Source of the DNA: Streptomyces iranensis
GTDB lineage: Bacteria; Actinomycetota; Actinomycetes; Streptomycetales; Streptomycetaceae
Direction of reading: 5' to 3'
DNA: 64,000 bases
Assembly (NCBI RefSeq): GCF_017874715.1
Contig: NZ_JAGGLR010000021.1
Coordinates: 62,001-126,000, forward strand
The notes beneath the pieces are model-generated. The model was given only the letters and a program-made list of their open reading frames with translations, did no database searches and was not told the DNA's origin. A program made the position numbers and the translations under genes. Positions 55,906-62,700 of this stretch are shown here, piece by piece; positions within the stretch are counted from its first letter, which is position 1, and each line of letters begins with the position of its first letter.

Positions 55906-56532
55906 TCAGAGGCGGGAGGCGATGGCGTCAGCCAACGGCGCCGGGACGCCGAGGCGGGCGCGAAGGGTGTCGGTGTCGATGGGCGAGCCGGTACGGGCGT
56001 GGTGGTCGTCGGCAAGCTTGCGCGCGTGGTTCACGAGCGCGGCCGGAACGTGCGGAGCGGGCCGCTTCGGCTCAGGTTCCGGATCGGCGGGTGGCCCCGC
56101 GTTTTCCGGCTCGGTCGGGACCGATACGACTTCGGCAAGTTCAGCCGGAGCCGACGCGGTCTCGGGCGCTGGTGCGGTGTGGGCGAGGAGGGTTCCGCCG
56201 AGGAAGGCGACAGCGGGCCACCCGGCAACGAGGATGCGCAGCCAGTCCGGCACGTCGGCCAGGTCGAGCAGCCCGGCGGTGGCGACGTTCGCCCCGAGCG
56301 ACGCGGCCAGGGCGACGACGAACCAGCACCAGCCCGCAGCCTTGGACGCCCCCGACCGGAGCCGCTTCCAGGCCGCCACGAGCAGCAGGTCAACGGAGAC
56401 CGGATAGGCCCACGCCTTCCACCCGCCCTGTCCGGCCGCCGAGGCCAGGTCGTGCAGGTGGGCGAAGGACAGCGCGGCAGCGATGACCGCTTGCACGAGC
56501 ACCGCGTCAACCCGCGCCAGGTAAGCGCGCAT
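55906..56532 (-). CDS. DUF2637 membrane protein (SpdB family)
   Basis: A 208-residue protein. Four membrane segments in the first 115 residues (VLVQAVIAAALSFAHLHDLA, VSVDLLLVAAWKRL, AAGWCWFVVALAASLGANVA, ILVAGWPAVAFLGGTLLA) form the DUF2637 domain. A Pro/Glu-rich linker and a C-terminal helical DNA-binding-like end follow (DDHHARTGSPIDTDTLRARL). It is homologous in plan to the protein at 37397 in the other element. Confidence 0.82.
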   Translation of the reverse strand: MRAYLARVDAVLVQAVIAAALSFAHLHDLASAAGQGGWKAWAYPVSVDLLLVAAWKRLRSGASKAAGWCWFVVALAASLGANVATAGLLDLADVPDWLRILVAGWPAVAFLGGTLLAHTAPAPETASAPAELAEVVSVPTEPENAGPPADPEPEPKRPAPHVPAALVNHARKLADDHHARTGSPIDTDTLRARLGVPAPLADAIASRL

Positions 56533-56554
56533 GAGGGAACTCCTTCCGGTCCGG

Positions 56555-56764
56555 TCAGCCCTCAGCGGTGAGTTCGTCGGCCCGTGCGCGAGCGGCAGCG
56601 GCGACCTCAGCGGCCTCAACGTCATCGGGCCGGGCAGCGGCGATGCGCTCCAGCAGGTCCGCTTTGCGGTTCATCAGCTCGGCGTTGCTCCCGGCCCCGC
56701 GTGTGCGGAAGTCGGCCAGGTCGGCCAGGAGCGCGGAGACCTCGGAGATGGTGGGACGGGACAC
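56555..56764 (-). CDS. small helical AICE protein
   Basis: A 69-residue, strongly helical protein (SEVSALLADLADFRTRGAGS, NRKADLLERIAAARPDDVEA). GTG 56764 with GGGAG 5 nt upstream. Similar small proteins stand beside traB in many AICEs; function unknown. Confidence 0.65.
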   Translation of the reverse strand: MSRPTISEVSALLADLADFRTRGAGSNAELMNRKADLLERIAAARPDDVEAAEVAAAARARADELTAEG

Positions 56765-56845
56765 AGGGACTCCCTCTCGGTTTCAGGCACGGCGGGGGTA
56801 GGGACACGGCACGGGTACGGTGCGCCAACCGTCAGACGGGGTGGA

Positions 56846-58222
56846 TTACTCGGCAGCCGGAAGCGGCTTGAGCAGGGACGCCGGAGCGCTCACCGGAACG
56901 GCCGGCACGTCCGGCCGGAACGGCTCCAGCGCGGGCATGTCCGGCACGAGATGAGCGGTCTCGCGGCACACTTCGGCCGCCTCAGCCAGCGACAGGTACG
57001 GCGTACGGATACGGGACCATCCACCGGACGTATCACCAGCGACCGCGAGACCGGGCCGCTCTGGAGCAATGGCGCAGGCCGCGCCGACCGCTTCGGGGGC
57101 GATGTCGCCGAGCGCCATCTTGGCGGAGGCTTCATCGTTCACGCGGTGGCAGACCCGCCCGGTCAGCTGCGCCCGCAGCATCGTCGCCCCCTTGCCCAAC
57201 TCGGCGCCGAAGCGCTGCCCGCAGACCTCCAGGTAGATGCCCGCTGCGCGGCCGAGTTGGGCGAGCCGGATGAGCTGGGTGACCATCTCGTCCCGCCGTT
57301 CCTCGTCCTTCCGCGTGGCGACCAGGAACAGCTCGGCCACCTCATCCACGAGCAGCACCACGGGCACCGGCCGCTCATCCTCCGGCAGACCCCAGATGTC
57401 AGAGGTGATCTCCTCGTCCGGGGTGCTGGGAGCGATGCCCTGCCGGGCCTTGATCAGGTCGTACCGGTCCTCCATCAGCCCGACCAGCACGGGCAGCAGC
57501 TCCGCCGCCTGTACGGGATCGGTGGCCAGGGCTGAGAACCGTGGAGCGAACGGCGCCAGTTCGACACCCCGCTTGCAGTCGATCCCCACCAGCGCGACCG
57601 GCTGCCGAGCCAGCCCGGCTATCAGGTGCCGCAGGAACATCGACTTCCCCGACAGCGTGGCGCCCAGCGTCAGTTGATGCGGGATAGCCCGGTAGTCCCG
57701 GACGAACGGCGTCGCGTCCTCCCGCAGCGCCACCGGCACTTTGAGGAAGCCGCCACTGGTCTTGCGAGGCATCCGGACCTTCCGGAACACATCGAAGCCG
57801 ATCAGCCGCAGTTCGACCACACCCGGTTTGATCTCCTCCACGTAGGCGCCGTGAACGCCCCAGGCATGCCGCAGCCGTTCGGCGGAGGCAGCCACGTCGG
57901 CAGGTTCCTGCCCTGGTGCCAGCCGCAGCCGGACCCGCAGCCCGGTCGGCGTAGGCCGGATCAGTCCCCGACGCGGAGGCACCGGCCGCACCTCCCGATG
58001 GGTGAGCGCCCGCACTGCCCAGGCCCGCAGCCGCGACGGCGGAACGGTGAGGCCGCACGCGTCCATCACGGACCCGTACGACCCCAACAGCCGGGCCGTC
58101 GAGATGGGCATCCCGATGGTCGACCAGTAGGCGGCCGGGTGCCGGGCCCGGAGGTAGGCGGCCCCGCCGACCATTCCGGCGGCCGGGCCACCCACCTCCA
58201 TCAGCGTCATCACGTCAGCCAT
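56846..58222 (-). CDS. traB: FtsK/SpoIIIE-type transfer translocase
   Basis: A 458-residue DNA translocase. Walker A is GATLSGKS (187-194) and Walker B VVLLVDEVAELF (about 288-300); IDCKRGVELAPFAPRF and AGIYLEVCGQRFGAEL are typical FtsK-like motifs. In Streptomyces this single protein (TraB/TraSA) drives conjugative transfer of double-stranded DNA. The N-terminal 80 residues may contact the membrane. It begins 5 bp after the preceding small gene. Confidence 0.92.
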   Translation of the reverse strand: MADVMTLMEVGGPAAGMVGGAAYLRARHPAAYWSTIGMPISTARLLGSYGSVMDACGLTVPPSRLRAWAVRALTHREVRPVPPRRGLIRPTPTGLRVRLRLAPGQEPADVAASAERLRHAWGVHGAYVEEIKPGVVELRLIGFDVFRKVRMPRKTSGGFLKVPVALREDATPFVRDYRAIPHQLTLGATLSGKSMFLRHLIAGLARQPVALVGIDCKRGVELAPFAPRFSALATDPVQAAELLPVLVGLMEDRYDLIKARQGIAPSTPDEEITSDIWGLPEDERPVPVVLLVDEVAELFLVATRKDEERRDEMVTQLIRLAQLGRAAGIYLEVCGQRFGAELGKGATMLRAQLTGRVCHRVNDEASAKMALGDIAPEAVGAACAIAPERPGLAVAGDTSGGWSRIRTPYLSLAEAAEVCRETAHLVPDMPALEPFRPDVPAVPVSAPASLLKPLPAAE

Positions 58223-58227
58223 CAGGC

Positions 58228-58578
58228 TCAGGCCCCCGCACCGACCGATATGGCGGCCGGGGCGATGGCCTCGGCCCGGAAGGCGATCCCGTGACGCTGC
58301 TGACCGTTGAACACGGTGTCCCAGGGCCGGGCGATCAGCCCGATCAGCGTGACCGGCGAACCGAGCGCCAGCCCCTCCGTCACACCGCTCTCTGGCACGG
58401 TGACCTGAAGCAGCGAGGACTCCCCGCCGTCGATGTAGACGACGCCGAGCCGCATCAGAACTTCACCGCTCTGCGCGTCCTTGGCGATCTCGCCAGTCTG
58501 CCGGTCCTTCACCTTCGGCTCCGGCGCCTCGGTCAGCAGAACCGTGGCACCGGAGGTCTCAACTCGGATGGAACGCAA
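58228..58578 (-). CDS. hypothetical AICE protein upstream of traB
   Basis: A 116-residue protein, mostly beta by appearance (SSLLQVTVPESGVTEGLALG, SPVTLIGLIARPWDTVFNGQ). TTG 58578, 6 nt after GGAG, seems the start. Homologues commonly precede traB in Streptomyces elements; an OB-like fold and single-strand DNA role would be a guess. First gene of the leftward tra-spd-rep-xis-int unit. Confidence 0.7.
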   Translation of the reverse strand: MRSIRVETSGATVLLTEAPEPKVKDRQTGEIAKDAQSGEVLMRLGVVYIDGGESSLLQVTVPESGVTEGLALGSPVTLIGLIARPWDTVFNGQQRHGIAFRAEAIAPAAISVGAGA

Positions 58579-58610
58579 CTACTTCTCCTTCTCTCGCATC
58601 CAACCCGCCT

Positions 58611-58626
58611 ACTTGTGTAGATGAGT
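58611..58626. promoter_or_regulatory. GntR operator-like site 1, tra operon leader
   Basis: ACTTGTGTAGATGAGT, 33 bp upstream of the TTG start at 58578. It matches the family ACTYGTNTANAYGAGT shared with sites at 58685, 59566, 60108 and 55494. Confidence 0.55.
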
Positions 58627-58684
58627 TGCGGCCTTCGAACCCGAACGGGCGGGAACGGGGACCACCATGCCACACAGCTTGCCC

Positions 58685-58722
58685 ACTCGTCTATACGAGT
58701 ATGCGTCTTCGTGTGTACGAGT
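58685..58722. promoter_or_regulatory. GntR operator-like site 2 with half site
   Basis: ACTCGTCTATACGAGT (58685-58700) is an almost perfect 16-bp palindrome, followed 14 bp later by a half site GTACGAGT (58715-58722). It lies between the tra operon and the end of the GntR gene. The shape equals that of HutC-subfamily operators (e.g. the DasR site). Confidence 0.65.
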
Positions 58723-58763
58723 CAGAAGAAGCGGTCCGGGGCCCACCACGCCCCAGCCATGCG

Positions 58764-59549
58764 TCAGTTGGCAGGAAGCTGGTAGGCGAGGACGTACGCG
58801 TCAGCGGCCATCACGGTGTCACACACCTCCACCGCCCGCCCCTCGGTGTCGTAGGCAGTCCGAACCAGATGGATCACCGGCACACCCGAGGCGAGTTGGA
58901 GCGTGCGCACCTCGGCAGGGGAAGGCATCCGGGCCCGGATCTCCTCATCGAAGTGGTCCAGGCGGTGCCCCATCTCCTCCAGCCGGGCATAGATGCCACC
59001 GGGACCAGGGTTGGGCTGCGCGATCGGAGTGTTCCGCGCAAGATCCAGCGGCAGATACGAGGTGGCGAACTCCACCGGCCGCCCGTCCAGCAGATACCGC
59101 CGCCGCCGGGCCAGCACCTTACGAGGCGAGCCCAGCCGAGCAGAGATACCCGGCGAAGGCCGCTCCTCCTTCACCTCCAGGCTGTCCACCTCCGGACGAC
59201 TGCCCGCCGCCTCCGCCTCCACCGTGAAGGCAGCCTTCCCCTGATCCCGATGCCGCCGCGCGAACCGGTCCGAGGCCAGCCGCCGCACAGGCGGCCGGGG
59301 CCGCACGAAGACCCCCTTGCCATGCTCGGATACGGCCAGCCCCTCTTGCTGGAGCAGCGACAGAGCGTTGCGGACGGTCATCCGCGAGACGCCGAAGTGG
59401 TCGACCAGTTCCGTTTCGGAGGGCAGCTTGTCTCCCTCACGGAAGCGCCCCTTGTCGATCGCTTCCCGCAGCGCGTCGGCGATCTGCCGGAACACCGCCC
59501 GGTCGCTCGTCGGGTCCAGTACACCCAGGACGGAAGTCAGGGAAGGCAT
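58764..59549 (-). CDS. HutC-subfamily GntR repressor (KorSA-like)
   Basis: A 261-residue regulator. The N-terminal winged HTH (VFRQIADALREAIDKGRFRE, LPSETELVDHFGVSRMTVRN ALSLLQQEG) at about 19-85 is followed by a UTRA effector domain (about 105-255, ARRRRYLLDGRPVEFATSYL, HLVRTAYDTEGRAVEVCDTV). In pSAM2 the KorSA repressor of this type controls pra/tra functions. Here several matching palindromes lie in front of the tra operon, its own gene, the ATPase gene and the Spd genes. Confidence 0.88.
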   Translation of the reverse strand: MPSLTSVLGVLDPTSDRAVFRQIADALREAIDKGRFREGDKLPSETELVDHFGVSRMTVRNALSLLQQEGLAVSEHGKGVFVRPRPPVRRLASDRFARRHRDQGKAAFTVEAEAAGSRPEVDSLEVKEERPSPGISARLGSPRKVLARRRRYLLDGRPVEFATSYLPLDLARNTPIAQPNPGPGGIYARLEEMGHRLDHFDEEIRARMPSPAEVRTLQLASGVPVIHLVRTAYDTEGRAVEVCDTVMAADAYVLAYQLPAN

Positions 59550-59565
59550 GTGTACGTACTCCTTT

Positions 59566-59581
59566 AGGTATCTAGACGAGC
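59566..59581. promoter_or_regulatory. GntR operator-like site 3 (own promoter)
   Basis: Right half TCTAGACGAG is perfect, left half poor. It lies 17 bp upstream of the GntR start and 56 bp upstream of the divergent Nudix gene, fit for autoregulation. Confidence 0.5.
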
Positions 59582-59636
59582 GGCTGACCGGAATTGCTAC
59601 GGTGGAGAGCCTAGCCAGCCGGGAGGGCCGAGGAAC

Positions 59637-60068
59637 GTGAGCACTGAGCGCCCGCACTCCGTGAGCGTCGCCGGAGTCATCGTCGACGACGCGGGCCGTG
59701 CGCTGCTGATCAAGCGACGCGATAACGGTAAGTGGGAACCGCCCGGCGGTGTGCTCGAACGCGAGGAAACCATCCCCGACGCCCTGCAGCGGGAAGTCCT
59801 CGAAGAGACCGGCATCAAGATCGCGCTTCCCGCGACCCTCACCGGCGTCTACAAGAACATGACCGGCCTGATCGTCTCCCTGGTCTTCCGCTGCGAAGCA
59901 CTCGACGGCACCCCGACTACCGGAGCGGAAACCCGCGCCCTGCGCTGGGCCACCCGCGACGAGATCACCGAGCTCGCCGACGAGGCATACGCGATCCGCG
60001 TCCTGGACGCGCTCGACAACACATCCCCGCCGGCCGTCCGCGCCCACGACGGCGTACGACTCATCTAG
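59637..60068 (+). CDS. Nudix hydrolase (Pif-like)
   Basis: A 143-residue Nudix protein with a complete box, GGVLEREETIPDALQREVLE ETGI (residues about 37-60). AICEs of the pSAM2 type encode a Nudix protein, Pif, beside korSA that prevents redundant transfer between donors; this gene has that position. GTG 59637 follows GAGG. Diverges from the GntR gene. Confidence 0.85.
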   Translation: MSTERPHSVSVAGVIVDDAGRALLIKRRDNGKWEPPGGVLEREETIPDALQREVLEETGIKIALPATLTGVYKNMTGLIVSLVFRCEALDGTPTTGAETRALRWATRDEITELADEAYAIRVLDALDNTSPPAVRAHDGVRLI

Positions 60069-60107
60069 CACGCACCCACGACCCATAGCCCCTACCAGCA
60101 CGAAGGA

Positions 60108-60123
60108 ACTTGTATGGACGAGT
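60108..60123. promoter_or_regulatory. GntR operator-like site 4 overlapping a start codon
   Basis: ACTTGTATGGACGAGT spans the ATG at 60114 of the ATPase gene; the codons MDEY are partly operator sequence. A repressor bound here would block a leaderless or short-leader transcript. Confidence 0.5.
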
Positions 60124-60542
60124 ATATGAGTGCTCCGCGAGTTTGGGGCCTGATGTGCCCAGGATCCCGAGAAGAAGTCACCCGCGCCCGCCGTTGGACC
60201 CGCGACATCCTGAGCAACCACCCCTGCGCGGATGACGCCGAGCTGATCGTCAGCGAACTCGGCAGCAACGCCCTCACCCACACCGCCAGCGGCACCCCCT
60301 ACGGCACCTTCCAGCTCACGCTCTCCCTCTCGCCCCGCACCGTCGCGATCTCCGTCACCGACGAGGGAGGCCACCCCGAAGAAGTCAGCCCTACGGAGGC
60401 CGACGCAGACGACACCCACGGCCGCGGATTAACCATCGTCATGGCACTCGCCCGCCGCTTGGACATCACCGGCGGCCAGTACGGCCGCACCGTCACCGCC
60501 CAGCTCGTAGCAGCCCCCGAGCCGGGGGTCACCACATGCTGA
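60114..60542 (+). CDS. RsbW-like ATP-binding protein
   Basis: A 142-residue single HATPase domain: EELIVSEL-type N box (AELIVSELGSNALTHTASGT), G1 VTDEGGHPEEV and G2 THGRGLTIVMALARRLD. It overlaps the next gene by 7 nt. In element 1 the same HATPase is fused to the domain that the next gene encodes separately. ATG 60129 is an alternative start (MSAPRVWGLM). Confidence 0.82.
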   Translation: MDEYMSAPRVWGLMCPGSREEVTRARRWTRDILSNHPCADDAELIVSELGSNALTHTASGTPYGTFQLTLSLSPRTVAISVTDEGGHPEEVSPTEADADDTHGRGLTIVMALARRLDITGGQYGRTVTAQLVAAPEPGVTTC

Positions 60543-60949
60543 GGCCCCTGCTGCGACCTGGCTACTGGTGCGAATGCTGGACGCGCTCACCAGCCACAGG
60601 ACCCCGCTCCGTCCTGCTCGCCTCCATCGAAACCGACAGCCCCAGCGAGGCCACCGGTTGGGTCCGCGTCACCGTGCGCACCATCGCCTCAGCACTCGAC
60701 CGGGAAACAGCCCACGAGGCATGGGACTGGGTCACCCACGGCTTCAAGGAAGCCGAAGACGCCCTCACCAACGGCGAAACAGCCACGTTCGCCCTCACCC
60801 AGCACGACACCCACATCGAATGGATCCTCCGGCCAGTCACCTTCCTACCGCTCGCACACCGCGAAGCCCAACGCCTCCCGGCGTGCGCCGAACAGTTCAC
60901 ATGCCCCACCACACACAAGATCGCCCGACACCAGCCCAACAGCCACTGA
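60536..60949 (+). CDS. partner protein of the RsbW-like ATPase
   Basis: A 137-residue protein. PGYWCECWTR, VRTIASALDRETAHEAWDWV and ILRPVTFLPLAHREA align along their length with the C-terminal domain of the fused ATPase at 43787 (PGFWCEW, VIASTIGEPLLADLWDWLSD, ARPVRFLPMAA). This gives a Rosetta-stone argument that it works with the ATPase encoded just before it. No named family recognised. Confidence 0.75.
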   Translation: MLRPLLRPGYWCECWTRSPATGPRSVLLASIETDSPSEATGWVRVTVRTIASALDRETAHEAWDWVTHGFKEAEDALTNGETATFALTQHDTHIEWILRPVTFLPLAHREAQRLPACAEQFTCPTTHKIARHQPNSH

Positions 60950-61151
60950 GTTACAACCTTCTCTACAGGTTCAAGGCGGCTCGCTCCGCTCACCGCACGC
61001 GGCCCGGCCCCCGGCCGGGCCTGCGCTCCTGTCTCCGCCCCGCTCCAGCCCGGCCGCCGCCCGTGCCGCGCGCACAGCAATCAGCCACCTAGCGTCAGAG
61101 AAGGGGTACATCGTGGCTGGGGCGGTCGGCTCCACGGCTTTAGGCAGCCAC

Positions 61152-61262
61152 TTTGGGGCGAGCCTCTAAGATCATGGCCCCAACGTCGTGCTTTAACGGG
61201 CAGGTCCACAGACTGCCCGACGCGCCGCAAGCTTACGGGGCCATGATCACTCGCCCCAAAGC
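61152..61262. repeat. 111-bp structured inverted repeat
   Basis: Outer arms CTTTGGGGCGAG (61152-61163) / CTCGCCCCAAAG (61251-61262) and inner arms GATCATGGCCCC (61171-61182) / GGGGCCATGATC (61238-61249) are all perfect, separated by a 7-nt bulge on one side and one base on the other. The loop has its own hairpin CGGGCAG (61198-61204) / CTGCCCG (61214-61220). It occupies the gap between the convergent ATPase operon and AT-rich operon; the rest of 60950-61329 is featureless. Confidence 0.75.
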
Positions 61263-61329
61263 AGCTCCAGCCCAAACCCGCTCCACCGACCTCTGAAATC
61301 CAAGCGGATCGTGAGTCTACTGCGGTCTG

Positions 61330-62700
61330 TCACCTGGAACCTGGAATGTTGTGCACAGTGTGAACCAAGATTCGCGACACGATAGCCACGCCTTGATCCA
61401 CCTCATGCCTCTCAGGCTCGCGAGGGGACCGGCCATGAACTACGTCATTCCTGACCTTGCGCAGCTTAGACAAGAGATCTACGTCTGACTGACTCACAGG
61501 AGCACCGTCTAAAGCAACACGACGACGAAACCGCACGAAGAGCGGCGGATTATTGATATCCGCCAACAGATTTTCTATTCGGGTCGTTTTGAGGGGGTCA
61601 TCGAACTTAGCAATGGATCTGCGAATAGCCCGCTTATCCCCCTTCGAGAAAAGATCCGGCACAGGAGTCTTGCCCACATAGAATTCGACGGATTCCCAAA
61701 GCGCAGTAATGCGACTAATGCCATCATCCCCTCGCGCAGCCCTAGCGCACGCAAGAATTGCTTGAACAACGTTCCGAGGAAGGTCACGTGGGATGGGTGG
61801 ACGAGTGACACCAATGTGCCGAGTAGAAGGCTCCAGAATGGTCAGATGGGGTCCTTGCTCCGGAACACGCAGCCAGCGCCTGTGACTGCGAATCCCCCTC
61901 ACATACACAAGGCGGCCTCGATGCGGCTCCACAAAGAGACTCTTCCTATCCCAACTGCCCGTCGATCCATCCGGCAATGGTGGAACTGAGTACCTTGACC
62001 GAACTATCAGCCAGGATAGGGTGAGGTCAAATTCTTGTATCGCTTTTTCTTCCGCAACAAGCGCAAGAGTGCTCTCTATGTAGGTGACGGCATACGCTTT
62101 CGCCTCGATAAACTCCCTCTCCAATCCGTTCAAATTTGGGAGCGAAGACAATTCCAGAGAACCATTTGGAGAGATTGTCACGGATCCGAGGCGAATCGGC
62201 CGATCCACCTCTATTCCGTTAACAGGGCAGATGACCTCGAATACCTCGCTAGGTAGCGTCTGAACATCCTGAATTTCGATTTGCTGATCATTTAGCCCAC
62301 CTCCTCGTGCGAGAGTGTAGATCATTTCAATTGCAGGCATATCTGCGGTAGCCATGGGCGCCACACGCCGCTCTGCGAACTCGGGACGAGCACTGCATGT
62401 GATTTCTATTGAGCCCGCTTCAGCGGTCGCCTCAACAACGAAGCCAGCGAATATTATTTGCGAATATTCCCCCTGCACTCGCTCTACAGTGACCTGACTA
62501 CTCAGATCCATCCTACTTACGATTGAGGAGCGACTGTTGATAGACAGCTTGGCTTCCGTGATGTCGTTTAGCTTACCTCTCACAGCGAGAGAGAAAACCG
62601 CATGACTGACATCCACTGAGCCGAAGCACACAATCTCCCGTCTCGCCCCATCCCCCAACGGAAATAGATTCCGATAGTTGATTTCTTCATCTGCAGTCAT
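61330..62700 (-). CDS. AT-rich cargo protein with HEPN/Apea-like C-terminus
   Basis: A 456-residue protein, start ATG 62700 overlapping the upstream gene stop by 4 nt. Residues 1-220 look beta-rich (VSHAVFSLAVRGKLNDITEA, IIFAGFVVEATAEAGSIEIT). The C-terminal 130 residues are helical and contain KLRKVRNDVVHGRS, an R-N-x(3)-H pattern of HEPN/Apea-type domains. Codon use is unlike Streptomyces (ATA-ATA in SQIIFAG, CTA, AGT), and GC is visibly lower than flanking genes, so it was imported. HEPN domains are often RNases in defence or toxin modules; that role is inference. Confidence 0.65.
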   Translation of the reverse strand: MTADEEINYRNLFPLGDGARREIVCFGSVDVSHAVFSLAVRGKLNDITEAKLSINSRSSIVSRMDLSSQVTVERVQGEYSQIIFAGFVVEATAEAGSIEITCSARPEFAERRVAPMATADMPAIEMIYTLARGGGLNDQQIEIQDVQTLPSEVFEVICPVNGIEVDRPIRLGSVTISPNGSLELSSLPNLNGLEREFIEAKAYAVTYIESTLALVAEEKAIQEFDLTLSWLIVRSRYSVPPLPDGSTGSWDRKSLFVEPHRGRLVYVRGIRSHRRWLRVPEQGPHLTILEPSTRHIGVTRPPIPRDLPRNVVQAILACARAARGDDGISRITALWESVEFYVGKTPVPDLFSKGDKRAIRRSIAKFDDPLKTTRIENLLADINNPPLFVRFRRRVALDGAPVSQSDVDLLSKLRKVRNDVVHGRSPREPERHEVDQGVAIVSRILVHTVHNIPGSR

